NCBI GenBank assembly: GCA_021805885.1
Contig: JAJZDR010000043.1
Coordinates: 1 to 11,023, forward strand
From: a bacterium
GTDB lineage: Bacteria > Patescibacteria > Dojkabacteria > JAKAPS01 > JAJZLI01
Direction: 5' to 3'
Length of the DNA stretch: 11,023 bases
Below are positions 1 to 7,316 of the stretch, one piece after another (within the stretch, counting starts at the first letter, position 1; every line of letters begins with the position of its first letter). The translations under genes were made by a program, and so were the position numbers. The notes beneath the pieces are model-generated. The model was not told the origin of the DNA. It was given only the letters and a program-made list of their open reading frames with translations, and searched no databases.

Positions 1-1028
1 ATCCTTTTAACATAAGCAATATCACTCCAGTCTCTGCAGCAGAAGAAGTCAAAGCTGCTGGCAATCCAAATATTAGAGAAGATTTTCTAAATACAGGGAT
101 TCAACAAGAAGCATCTGTCCCCGGTCAGATGGAGAATCCTTTTCAAGATATTATTAATCAAATTAATCCTCAAAATACATCATCTTCCAAGGTAATATCA
201 CAAGAACAAACTACAGAGTCTGAGACTATGCCATCAGGGGATACTCCGGAAATAAAAGCACCAAGCGTAGTCTTGAATGGTGGGACTAAGGATGACAATG
301 ATTCTCAAAGTCCTGATTTATCTCAAAATACATCAAGTAACACTCAAGTTGAGCCACCTCCCGAATTCCAAACAGGTACAACTGCTAACTCTGAGAATAA
401 TTCTAGAGAAGAAGAGCTTAATAAAATATTAACAAGGATACAATCATTAGAAGAAGAAAACCAAAAGCTTAAATCTGAACTTGCAGGGCAATCTGTCTCA
501 ACAGAACAAGCTGAATCAAAAGTTTCAAATTTGTCTCCAAAAGAAACTCCTGTACAAACTCAAGAACCAGTTCAAGAACCAGTTCAAGAACAAATTGCTG
601 AGTCAACACAAACCCAAACTGTAATACAAAAAGGAGATAATAATCCTGCTCAAGAAAATCCCAATCAAGCTAGCCAAGACCAATCCATTAGTCTTACTAG
701 GCAGCAGTTAATTGATCACCTTCCAGAATTTACAAAAGTCCCTAATGTTGTAGCAGGGGTAGTTATTACTGGTGATGGGAAGATATTAAATAATGCTATT
801 GTTATAATCAAAGATACAAATCAAAAACCAGTTAGGGCCGTAAAAACAAATCAACTAGGACAATTTTTTACAAGAACTCCCTTACCATCTGGAAGATATG
901 ATATCGAAGTTGATGCAGCAGGGTATAAATTTAATACTGCAACAATAGAACTTAATAATCAAGTAATACCTCCTTTTATGTTTATACCTACATCTGAGGG
1001 GGAGCAAAAAAATATTAGCGGAATGTAA
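1..1028 (+). CDS. 5'-truncated gene; disordered Gln/Pro-rich protein with C-terminal carboxypeptidase-regulatory-like domain
   Basis: The reading frame is open from the first bases of the window (codon phase at position 3), so the ATG at 129 is probably internal and the real start lies upstream; 341 residues are visible. Counting from M129, residues 1-90 are Ser/Thr/Gln/Asn-rich and look disordered. Residues 92-120 form a short Glu/Lys/Leu coiled coil. Residues 140-190 are Gln/Pro-rich with a QEPV repeat. Residues about 205-286 match the carboxypeptidase-regulatory-like beta-sandwich pattern, with VAGVVITGDG, then PVRAVKTNQLGQF, then PLPSGRYDIEV. In Patescibacteria this domain commonly sits at the C-terminus of proteins encoded just before TraC-N/VirB4 genes, some with an N-terminal PrgI (VirB3-like) membrane domain. 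That such a domain lies upstream here is inference. The next gene starts 3 nt after the stop, so they are probably co-transcribed. The exact role is unknown. Confidence 0.7.
   Translation, partial: PFNISNITPVSAAEEVKAAGNPNIREDFLNTGIQQEASVPGQMENPFQDIINQINPQNTSSSKVISQEQTTESETMPSGDTPEIKAPSVVLNGGTKDDNDSQSPDLSQNTSSNTQVEPPPEFQTGTTANSENNSREEELNKILTRIQSLEEENQKLKSELAGQSVSTEQAESKVSNLSPKETPVQTQEPVQEPVQEQIAESTQTQTVIQKGDNNPAQENPNQASQDQSISLTRQQLIDHLPEFTKVPNVVAGVVITGDGKILNNAIVIIKDTNQKPVRAVKTNQLGQFFTRTPLPSGRYDIEVDAAGYKFNTATIELNNQVIPPFMFIPTSEGEQKNISGM
561..592 (+). repeat. 12-bp in-frame tandem repeat (QEPV)
   Basis: CAAGAACCAGTT is repeated at 561-572 and 573-584, with a partial third copy to 592. It encodes QEPVQEPVQEQ in the disordered part of the truncated first gene. 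Changes in copy number would stay in frame. Confidence 0.75.
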
Positions 1029-1031
1029 ATT

Positions 1032-1715
1032 ATGTCAATATTATCAGATCCTAAAAGGATACCAATAGTAGCAACAACTCAAGACCATCTTGATATAGAG
1101 GATATAAAAGATAATCTTCTTATTTTAAAGAATGGGAATGTATGTATCGTTATTGAGACTTCTGCTGTAAATTTTTATCTTTTATCTGAGATTGAACAAG
1201 AGAGTAAGATATATGCATTTGCAGGGTTACTAAACTCTCTAGGCTTTTATATTCAAGTTATGATACACACTGAGAATATTGATATATCTAGGTATTTAAA
1301 ACACCTTGATGAATATAAGTTAAAACAGAAGGACCCTAAAATTAAATACCAGATAGATATTTATAGAAAAAATATTAAGGATCTGATTGTGAAAAATAAT
1401 GTTTTGGATAAACATTTTTATATAGTGATACCGTACCTTGCATCTATGCCTAAGAAACCTTCTTTCATAAAACAATTTTTTGGTAAACAGGCTAAATTAG
1501 GAGATACTACTAAATTGGTTGAAGCTGCAAAAATTAGACTTTATCCAAGAAGAGATCATATAATAAAACAACTTTCTAGAATGGGCCTTAGATCTAGACA
1601 GTTAGAAAGTGCAGATTTGATAAAACTTTTTTATAGTATATATAATCCTATGAATGCTAAAATTAGAGGAGATTTTGATGAATATACAGGTCCAATAGTT
1701 TCTGGATCAAAATAA
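1032..1715 (+). CDS. TraC/VirB4 N-terminal-like domain protein (stand-alone, module 1)
   Basis: This 227-residue soluble protein resembles the N-terminal, non-ATPase part of TraC/VirB4-type conjugation ATPases. Residues 20-95 follow the family pattern: D-I-x-D-x-L-I-L-K-N, then IVIETSAVNFYLLSEIEQ, then a helical stretch ending at a GFYIQVMIH strand. Residues 105-137 hold an amphipathic helix and a strand (HFYIVIPY). Residues 165-206 end in LIKLFYSIYNP, which in a full-length VirB4 precedes the ATPase half. No P-loop is present. It likely works as a detached N-terminal half of the ATPase encoded 17 nt downstream, at the inner face of the membrane in a T4SS-like machine (inference). It is colinear with the protein at 6750-7313. 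No Shine-Dalgarno site is seen; the start follows the previous stop by 3 nt. Confidence 0.75.
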   Translation: MSILSDPKRIPIVATTQDHLDIEDIKDNLLILKNGNVCIVIETSAVNFYLLSEIEQESKIYAFAGLLNSLGFYIQVMIHTENIDISRYLKHLDEYKLKQKDPKIKYQIDIYRKNIKDLIVKNNVLDKHFYIVIPYLASMPKKPSFIKQFFGKQAKLGDTTKLVEAAKIRLYPRRDHIIKQLSRMGLRSRQLESADLIKLFYSIYNPMNAKIRGDFDEYTGPIVSGSK

Positions 1716-1732
1716 TTATTATAGATGAATAT

Positions 1733-3922
1733 ATGAATCTACCATTTAAGAAACAACAAGGAAACAAAAATAATCAAGCAGGGGTAGCTAACCAAGAGGT
1801 CACTACACAGCCTAGTGATACTCAGACTCCATACACACAGGGAAGCTGGTCTCAAGGGGATTTGCCTCAAGGGGGTTTGCCTCAAGGAGGCTTACCTCAA
1901 GGGATGGGAAGTCTTGATGATCAAACAGCGAAAGATCCGTTGATAGAATTTGGGAATGGAATCAATTCAATTAAAGATATTATAGCTCCAGCATCAATTG
2001 AAGTAGATTTTTCTCATATTAAAATAGGTGAGAAATACTATAAAACGTATTTTGCAATCGCATATCCAAGATATGTTGTTCCTAACTGGTTATCGCCATT
2101 AATAACATTTGAACACTCTATTGATATAAGTATGTTCTACTATCCTATAAGTTCCAATACCGTTCTTATACAACTAAGGAGGAAAATTGCTGAAATGGAG
2201 GCTACTACAAATACTATGATAGATTCAGGTAAAGTTTTAGACCCTAATTTAAAAGTTGCTCTAGAAGATGCAAAGCAATTGCAGGATGATCTTGCAAAAG
2301 GGTCTGAAAGGTATTTCCATTTTGCTTTGTATGTATCAATAAGAGCAGACACCTTAGAGGAGCTTAATGATATATCTAAAAATCTTGAGGCTACCTTAGG
2401 AGCGATGTCTCTTATTATTAAGCCAGCAACTCTGCAAATGGAAGAAGGTTTCAAATCTACTCTGCCTGAGGGTAGCGACAAAATGTACTATACGCATAAT
2501 ATGGATACTACATCTATAGCTACAACCTTTCCTTTTGTATCTTCAGAGCTAACATCAGACAGGGGTGTTTTATATGGTATTAATAAGGCTAATAAGAGTC
2601 TTGTGGTTTTTGATAGATTTGATCTTGAAAATGCAAATTCTGTAATTTTTGCAAAGTCTGGAGCAGGTAAAAGTTTTCTTGTAAAACTTGAAGCTTTAAG
2701 ATCTCTTATGTTAGGAACCCAGATTATAATAATAGACCCAGAAAGGGAATATGAGACTTTATGTAAGGCAATGAATGGATCATATATTTCTTTTTCACAA
2801 GATGGAGATTCAAAAATCAATCCATTTGATTTGTCTGGGGTTTATGAAGAAGGAGAAGATGAATTAAGGTTCAAAATTCTTTCCTTACATGGACTTTTTA
2901 AGGTTATGCTTGGAGGAGAAGAGGGTGGGTTGACTAATATGGAAAATGCTATTTTAGATAAAGCATTAATTTTAACATATAGAGATAAGGGGATAACTTT
3001 TGATCCTTCAACGCAGGTAAAGGATCCTCCATTGATGGAAGATTTGTACAAAATCCTTCTTTCAATGGAAGAGGAAGAGGCTCATTCTTTAGCACAAAGA
3101 TTAGAGAAATTTGTCAAAGGTTCTGCTTCTGGAATCTTTGATCAACATACAAATGTAGATATAAATAATCAATTTATGGTGTTTTCAATAAGAGATTTAT
3201 CAGATGAATTAAGACCAATAGCCATGTTTTTAATGTTGGACTTCATATGGACAAGAGTTAAAAAAGAACTAAAGAGAAGATTATTCATAATAGATGAGGC
3301 TTGGATATTAATGCAATACCCAGATTCAGCACAATTTGTTTATGCAGTATCAAAAAGAGCAAGGAAGTATTATCTTGGTCTTACTACTGTATCCCAAGAT
3401 GTGGATGACTTTTTATCTAATGATTATGGAAAGGCTGTTGTTACAAATTCATCGATACAGATTTTATTAAGACAATCTCCTACTGCTATAGACCACCTTT
3501 CTGATGTGTTTTATTTATCTGCAGGGGAGAAGAATTTATTGTTGTCTGCAGAAATTGGAGAAGGTATATTTTTTGTTGGAGCAAACCATGTAGCAATACA
3601 AATATATTCTTCAGAGTATGAATATACATTAATAACTACAAATCCAGAAGAAATATTAAAGATGAGAGCAGAAGGGGCATCATTGGATAGGATAGTTCCA
3701 AACACAATAGCAGAAGAAGATAGTAAAACTGTATTAGACGATGATGAAGATGTTAAACCTCAACCTCAAGAGCAATCAGAAATATCTCAAAGTAAAGTGT
3801 CAGAGCCTCCCAAGGATGTTGAAACTAAAGAGGTATCTGATGAGGATATAGGTAAGGAAACATTAGCTCCAGATAGTGATGGAGAAAATACACAGGTACA
3901 ATATAACAGCATTGTTAGTTAG
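1733..3922 (+). CDS. VirB4-type T4SS ATPase (module 1)
   Basis: This is a 729-residue VirB4/TraC family ATPase. Residues 1-65 are a low-complexity Gln/Gly/Pro linker with PQGGL pentapeptide repeats (about 40-57). Residues about 75-290 correspond to the CagE/TrbE/VirB4 middle domain. The ATPase core has a Walker A AKSGAGKS at 307-314 (catalytic Lys313), a Walker B LFIIDE at 517-522, the SKRARKYY segment and a following SQDVDDF sensor-type motif. Residues about 657-729 are an acidic, Glu/Ser/Pro-rich disordered tail. VirB4 ATPases power substrate transfer and pilus or channel assembly at the inner membrane. The usual N-terminal TraC-like domain is missing here and is encoded by the gene just upstream. 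The stop codon overlaps the stop of the convergent gene by 4 bp. It is longer than the paralog at 7317-8942 because of its two disordered ends. Confidence 0.92.
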   Translation: MNLPFKKQQGNKNNQAGVANQEVTTQPSDTQTPYTQGSWSQGDLPQGGLPQGGLPQGMGSLDDQTAKDPLIEFGNGINSIKDIIAPASIEVDFSHIKIGEKYYKTYFAIAYPRYVVPNWLSPLITFEHSIDISMFYYPISSNTVLIQLRRKIAEMEATTNTMIDSGKVLDPNLKVALEDAKQLQDDLAKGSERYFHFALYVSIRADTLEELNDISKNLEATLGAMSLIIKPATLQMEEGFKSTLPEGSDKMYYTHNMDTTSIATTFPFVSSELTSDRGVLYGINKANKSLVVFDRFDLENANSVIFAKSGAGKSFLVKLEALRSLMLGTQIIIIDPEREYETLCKAMNGSYISFSQDGDSKINPFDLSGVYEEGEDELRFKILSLHGLFKVMLGGEEGGLTNMENAILDKALILTYRDKGITFDPSTQVKDPPLMEDLYKILLSMEEEEAHSLAQRLEKFVKGSASGIFDQHTNVDINNQFMVFSIRDLSDELRPIAMFLMLDFIWTRVKKELKRRLFIIDEAWILMQYPDSAQFVYAVSKRARKYYLGLTTVSQDVDDFLSNDYGKAVVTNSSIQILLRQSPTAIDHLSDVFYLSAGEKNLLLSAEIGEGIFFVGANHVAIQIYSSEYEYTLITTNPEEILKMRAEGASLDRIVPNTIAEEDSKTVLDDDEDVKPQPQEQSEISQSKVSEPPKDVETKEVSDEDIGKETLAPDSDGENTQVQYNSIVS
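1851..1904 (+). repeat. 15-bp in-frame tandem repeat (PQGGL) in VirB4 module 1
   Basis: Imperfect units starting CTCAAGG at 1851, 1866, 1881 and a partial one at 1896 encode SQGDL, PQGGL, PQGGL, PQGMG. They lie in the flexible N-terminal linker of the first VirB4 ATPase, and copy-number change would alter linker length without a frameshift. Confidence 0.75.
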
Positions 3923-5070
3923 ATTGTCCTTGCTATATAATTTTTAATTATTAAGCTAAATGCTCCAAATATAATAATTCCTACGAATATATTGTACAAC
4001 CCGCCTATTACTGGGATAATACTTATTAAGGATGATATAAATATTCCTGCGAATGCTGATCTGAATCTTATACCTGCATCCATTCTATATAAATATTTTG
4101 TAATGAATGCCCCTAATATTAATCCATTTAACATATATGATAAGAACAATAGTAGCATATAAATTCCCATCAGGAATATAGAGATAGGGATTCCTATTAT
4201 TGTTAGTAATAATATTACTACAACCACAGGCGTTACTATTATCTCTATAAACCCATACCCAAAACTTTTCCATGTTTTTTCAGTAGTATTTTTTACTACA
4301 GATAAAGATAGTTTTGGAAATATCCTTATAAATAATAATACAAATATTATCATAGCAAGGAACATAAGTACTGTCCTTGCTATGGTAAAGGTAATTTCTC
4401 TTTGGTCTTGGTTTGTATAATATCTATATATATGACCTTTGATACTACTTTTATTGACATGGGAGTTTTTATTATCTGATCCTGTATATGAAAAATATCC
4501 TTTTACAGACGATCCTTTGTTTATTTCAACATTATTGGATGATAACTTTAGATTCCCACCAATAATCCCATCTAAGATAAAATGCCCAGTATTAACGTAT
4601 GCATTATGCATTACTTTCCCACCAATGGAGACTTCTCCTCCTAATGCATAGAGGTTGCCATACACAGTAGCATTTTTTGATATATCTATATTGCCTCCTA
4701 AGGAAATCAGGTCTTCTTTAATAATGCCGTTTATAGTAATATTTCCAGAGACAATATAAGCATTATTTAAAACAGTTCCATTTATTACTGTAGTTCCTGA
4801 AAAATCAATAAAATCCTGAAGTATAGTACTATTTATTATAGAATTACTTCCAAAAAATACTGTATCACCTAAAACTTTATTGTTAACAGAAAGTGAGTTC
4901 CCAGCAACATATAAATTACCAGACGATTTTTTATATACATTTACATTTTGGTTATATTGAAGACTTGAGGCATGAGATTTTTTAGAAAATAGAAAAGATG
5001 CCGAAAAAATACCTGCTGTTACAAATACCAATGCTAATAATACAGAAAATGTTGCTACTTTATTTTTCAT
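3919..5070 (-). CDS. Beta-solenoid (bactofilin-like/polymer-forming) protein with multi-pass membrane C-terminus
   Basis: This 383-residue protein starts with a basic N-terminus and a hydrophobic stretch (residues 5-28) followed by SKKSHASS, a likely signal peptide or anchor. Residues about 50-215 are short repeated beta-strand units rich in Gly/Asn/Ile/Val with phrases such as NITINGIIKEDLISLGG and VYGNLYALGGEVSIGGKV, typical of right-handed beta-helix bactofilin-like domains. Residues about 231-250, 272-311, 312-325 and 338-376 are hydrophobic, giving roughly four to six membrane segments. The solenoid is thus probably outside the membrane and tethered by the C-terminus. Similar signal-peptide plus solenoid plus membrane proteins are annotated as polymer-forming cytoskeletal proteins, though an extracytoplasmic domain would not be cytoskeletal. 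Its place between two T4SS-like blocks may hint at an envelope role, but this is not shown. It has its own minus-strand promoter. Confidence 0.75.
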   Translation of the reverse strand: MKNKVATFSVLLALVFVTAGIFSASFLFSKKSHASSLQYNQNVNVYKKSSGNLYVAGNSLSVNNKVLGDTVFFGSNSIINSTILQDFIDFSGTTVINGTVLNNAYIVSGNITINGIIKEDLISLGGNIDISKNATVYGNLYALGGEVSIGGKVMHNAYVNTGHFILDGIIGGNLKLSSNNVEINKGSSVKGYFSYTGSDNKNSHVNKSSIKGHIYRYYTNQDQREITFTIARTVLMFLAMIIFVLLFIRIFPKLSLSVVKNTTEKTWKSFGYGFIEIIVTPVVVVILLLTIIGIPISIFLMGIYMLLLFLSYMLNGLILGAFITKYLYRMDAGIRFRSAFAGIFISSLISIIPVIGGLYNIFVGIIIFGAFSLIIKNYIARTI

Positions 5071-5083
5071 ATATTTAGAAAAA

Positions 5084-5112
5084 ATTCTACTCTAATTTTG
5101 AAAAGATTGCAA
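5084..5112 (-). promoter_or_regulatory. Predicted promoter of the beta-solenoid membrane protein
   Basis: On the minus strand, TTGCAA (5107-5112) and TAGAAT (5084-5089) are separated by 17 bp, a good sigma-70-type spacing with 4/6 and 5/6 consensus matches. The -10 box ends 13 nt before the ATG at 5070, so the transcript would carry only about 6 leader nucleotides and no Shine-Dalgarno site. Confidence 0.5.
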
Positions 5113-5146
5113 ATTTTCCTTTTATAAGTGTCTTTTATTTAAATAT

Positions 5147-5174
5147 TTGACATTTTTTATAACTCATCTATAAT
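5147..5174 (+). promoter_or_regulatory. Consensus sigma-70-type promoter of the pilin/VirB6/VirB4 operon
   Basis: TTGACA (5147-5152) and TATAAT (5169-5174) both match the consensus fully, with a 16-bp spacer. Transcription would start near 5181, giving a leader of about 23 nt before the ATG at 5204. The leader has no Shine-Dalgarno site. The promoter is back to back with the minus-strand promoter at 5084-5112. Confidence 0.75.
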
Positions 5175-5197
5175 AGACATATTTAACTCATCTATAA
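5160..5197 (+). repeat. 14-bp direct repeat overlapping the operon promoter
   Basis: TAACTCATCTATAA occurs at 5160-5173 and again at 5184-5197, a period of 24 bp. The first copy contains most of the -10 box of the consensus promoter. The second contains a TATAAA box (5193-5198) only 5 nt before the ATG at 5204. It may be a duplicated core promoter giving a second, leaderless start, or a repeated protein-binding site. Confidence 0.6.
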
Positions 5198-5203
5198 AAC
5201 ATT

Positions 5204-5455
5204 ATGCAAATACCTGGGCTTTCACAATTTGTTTCAAATATAGCTTCTTTACTAGTAACTACTGTAGAGACAGTGTTGTTAGTTATAGTAATAATACTTG
5301 GGATTCAATTTATTTTAAATGCAGATAACCCTCAAGAGAGGTCTAAACTTTTAAGGAGAATAATCTGGATAATGATAGGTCTTTTTATTGTTCTTAGTGC
5401 TACTAGTTTAACGACGTTTATAAATGGGATTGTTAATTCGGGGACTGTCTATTAA
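5204..5455 (+). CDS. VirB2/TrbC-like small two-helix membrane protein (putative pilin)
   Basis: This 83-residue protein has two hydrophobic helices (about 18-38 and 53-75) joined by a short charged loop, NADNPQERSKLLRR. This layout, with a basic cluster just before the second helix and the IGLFIVLSATSL pattern, fits small VirB2/TrbC-type pilin subunits seen near T4SS genes in Patescibacteria and Gram-positives. No cleavable signal sequence is obvious. It is the first gene of a five-gene plus-strand operon and overlaps the next gene by 32 nt. VirB2-type subunits normally form the pilus or channel lining. Because the protein is short, the family call rests on topology and context. Confidence 0.65.
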   Translation: MQIPGLSQFVSNIASLLVTTVETVLLVIVIILGIQFILNADNPQERSKLLRRIIWIMIGLFIVLSATSLTTFINGIVNSGTVY

Positions 5456-6344
5456 TTTATTATTTCTTTTTCTACTAGCATCTCCTATATTTGCTCAAGG
5501 TCAAAATATTGGAGGAGGGTGCTCTGGAGAGACATCATATTCTTTTGAAGGAGTAGTTTGTTCCTTAGGCTATATAATAGATCAATTTACAGAATATACT
5601 CCTAATATTTTAAAACCAGGGGGAGGTGCTTTTGAAGGCGCTGCTATTTCTAACTATAGAAACGGGACTCAGTATCTTGCAATTTCAATTCTGCCTGTAA
5701 TAATCCTTGTTTATGTTATACATTTAATTGGAGAAGCAACTGTGGGGAAGACCAATTTATCTCCCTCTGATTTATTGGGGAGTCTTTTTATTTCTGTTAT
5801 ATTCCTGTTTACATCGATATACTTTTTATCTTTCTTCATAACTTTTATAAATGTTATAGACCAATTCATAGTTGTTCATATGATAGGAGGGAGCTCAAGT
5901 TTATTCTCTACTATTATAAATACCATGGGGGCTCAGTCTCTGCAAATAGGGATATTTTCAGGAATTGTATCAATAATACTGTATATACTGCTTATTATAG
6001 CCTTATTCATATTTTCCCTGCAGTTTATTATAAGATTCATTATGTTATGGATTTTAATCCTTTTATTCCCTATTTTTGTTGTTATATCTATATATCCACC
6101 CATGAGGGATTTATTACCCAATGCTTTTTCTAAAATAGTACAGCTTTTATTTATTCAACCAGCATTTCTTATTGGAATTTCTGTTTTTGTAGTAATAGTG
6201 AATAATTATTCCATAGGGAATTTAGAAAGATTAATACTTGGAATTATAGTACTATTTTCTCTTTCATTGGTTCCTCAATTACTTGGAGGTGTTATTAACG
6301 AAAGGATATTTTCTCTGTCATCTAAAATGAAATCTATAATATAA
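5424..6344 (+). CDS. VirB6/TrbL-like polytopic membrane protein
   Basis: This 306-residue protein starts with a clear signal peptide (hydrophobic residues 8-20, then SPIFA before Q25). An external segment of about 55 residues follows, with two cysteines (C33, C46) that could pair. About five or six hydrophobic helices come next, near residues 83-102, 115-143, 173-199, 200-223, 240-260 and 268-289. Size, topology and position between a pilin-like gene and a PrgI-like gene fit the VirB6/TrbL inner-membrane channel component of T4SS machines. No sequence motif proves this. The ATG lies inside the pilin gene (32-nt overlap) with no Shine-Dalgarno site, suggesting translational coupling; a TTG at 5430 is an alternative start. 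The last base of its TAA is the first base of the next ATG. Confidence 0.65.
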   Translation: MGLLIRGLSINLLFLFLLASPIFAQGQNIGGGCSGETSYSFEGVVCSLGYIIDQFTEYTPNILKPGGGAFEGAAISNYRNGTQYLAISILPVIILVYVIHLIGEATVGKTNLSPSDLLGSLFISVIFLFTSIYFLSFFITFINVIDQFIVVHMIGGSSSLFSTIINTMGAQSLQIGIFSGIVSIILYILLIIALFIFSLQFIIRFIMLWILILLFPIFVVISIYPPMRDLLPNAFSKIVQLLFIQPAFLIGISVFVVIVNNYSIGNLERLILGIIVLFSLSLVPQLLGGVINERIFSLSSKMKSII

Positions 6345-6745
6345 TGGATAAGGTAAAAGTTTATAAAATAAAAAGCTTAAGAAATAATTATTTCTATATA
6401 ACATCTGATATTTTTGTTGTGCTATTTTCAACACCTCCACTATTTGTTTTGATAATATCTTCTCTTGATATACATATAAAAATATTCTTAGGTTCTTCTA
6501 TTGTAGCCCTTTTTTATTTTCTAATAAAACAAAATTTTAGAGGTAGGCCTACATATTTATATATACTGGATCTACTTAAATATTTATTTAAAAATAAAAA
6601 ATATATTTTCTTATACAATATTTTTGAAGTAGATTTACAAGAATCACTGATTCCAGAATCAATGATTCCCAAAATCAAAGTTCAATACTTAAAATTTTTA
6701 AATAATAAAATTAGTTTTAAAGGGGCTGGTCCCAAAGAGTCATAA
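6344..6745 (+). CDS. PrgI (VirB3)-like small membrane protein
   Basis: This 133-residue protein has a short basic N-terminus, two adjacent hydrophobic helices (about 21-40 and 44-62) and then a conserved-looking segment FRGRPTYLYILDLLKYLFKNKKYIF at residues 65-89. That segment matches the GRP...(L/I)..L(K/Y)YLF..K.YIW pattern after the membrane hairpin of PrgI-family proteins, the Gram-positive VirB3 counterparts. PrgI/VirB3 proteins bind VirB4 at the membrane, and here the TraC-N and VirB4 genes follow directly. The C-terminal 45 residues are a short hydrophilic tail ending in KGAGPKES. The gene starts at a TAATG overlap with the VirB6-like gene. It is very Lys/Ile/Phe-rich, in line with locally very low G+C. 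Confidence 0.65.
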   Translation: MDKVKVYKIKSLRNNYFYITSDIFVVLFSTPPLFVLIISSLDIHIKIFLGSSIVALFYFLIKQNFRGRPTYLYILDLLKYLFKNKKYIFLYNIFEVDLQESLIPESMIPKIKVQYLKFLNNKISFKGAGPKES

Positions 6746-6749
6746 TAAT

Positions 6750-7313
6750 ATGAAGAGAATTAATGAATTTTACCCAATAATTGATGTTGTTGGAGGAACA
6801 ATAATTCTAAAAGATCATTTTTATATGAGGATAATAGAAATTTTCCCTTTACATTTTGTATTATCAGAGGAAGATGTAAAGAATGATTTCATAAAAAAGT
6901 ACAAAGAATTTTTAAAAGGGATACATATACCAATAGATATAACAGTAGTATCTAGGGAAATAGAAGAAAGTGAAGTTTTGAAATATATAAAAAATATTAA
7001 AGGACCTAGGGCCACAGGACCTGGGTCCAAAGGATCTAGATCTAAATCTGGAGAGATAAATTTACAAAAATTATATAAAGACAGTTTTAAAATATTTTAT
7101 AAGCAAAATAAAATTTATTCTCAAAGATTTTTTATAACGTATAAAATAAAATATCCCAGGAAACATTTATTTTTTAAAAAGGAATTAGACAATATAGACA
7201 ATTCTTTGAAAATACATGATAAACAAATTTTATTCTTACTTTCTAAAACTCCACTACGTACAAAAATTATAAATACAAGAGGAGAAATTATTAATATTTT
7301 AAGTTTTATATAA
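6750..7313 (+). CDS. TraC/VirB4 N-terminal-like domain protein (stand-alone, module 2)
   Basis: This 187-residue protein is a diverged paralog of the one at 1032-1715. Residues 5-83 follow the same order: PIIDVVGGTIILKD, then MRIIEIFPLHFVLSEED, a helix, then HIPIDITVVS. Residues 106-135 and 155-187 match the later helix-strand and the final (E)IINILSFI segment that lies where LIKLFYSIYNP lies in module 1. Residues 84-101 are a Gly/Ser/Lys/Arg linker (GPRATGPGSKGSRSKSG) with no counterpart in module 1. There is no P-loop. It probably pairs with the VirB4 ATPase encoded 3 nt downstream. An AAAGAG about 10 nt before the ATG is only a weak ribosome-binding candidate. Confidence 0.65.
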   Translation: MKRINEFYPIIDVVGGTIILKDHFYMRIIEIFPLHFVLSEEDVKNDFIKKYKEFLKGIHIPIDITVVSREIEESEVLKYIKNIKGPRATGPGSKGSRSKSGEINLQKLYKDSFKIFYKQNKIYSQRFFITYKIKYPRKHLFFKKELDNIDNSLKIHDKQILFLLSKTPLRTKIINTRGEIINILSFI

Positions 7314-7316
7314 ATT

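Noticed and set aside
1725..1736. Tiny ATG-AAT-ATA-TGA frame overlapping the VirB4 start
   Set aside because: Three codons in AT-rich DNA are likely chance, with no ribosome-binding site or other support.
2140..3705. Minus-strand open frames within the first VirB4 gene
   Set aside because: They lie opposite a strongly supported ATPase gene and show no family resemblance; they are shadow frames.
3936..3953. A/T-only inverted repeat near the VirB4/beta-solenoid junction
   Set aside because: There is no G-C pairing, it lies within coding sequence, and such repeats are expected by chance at this composition.
4439..4651. Plus-strand open frame inside the beta-solenoid gene
   Set aside because: It is antisense to a gene with a clear signal peptide and repeat pattern and has no recognisable features.
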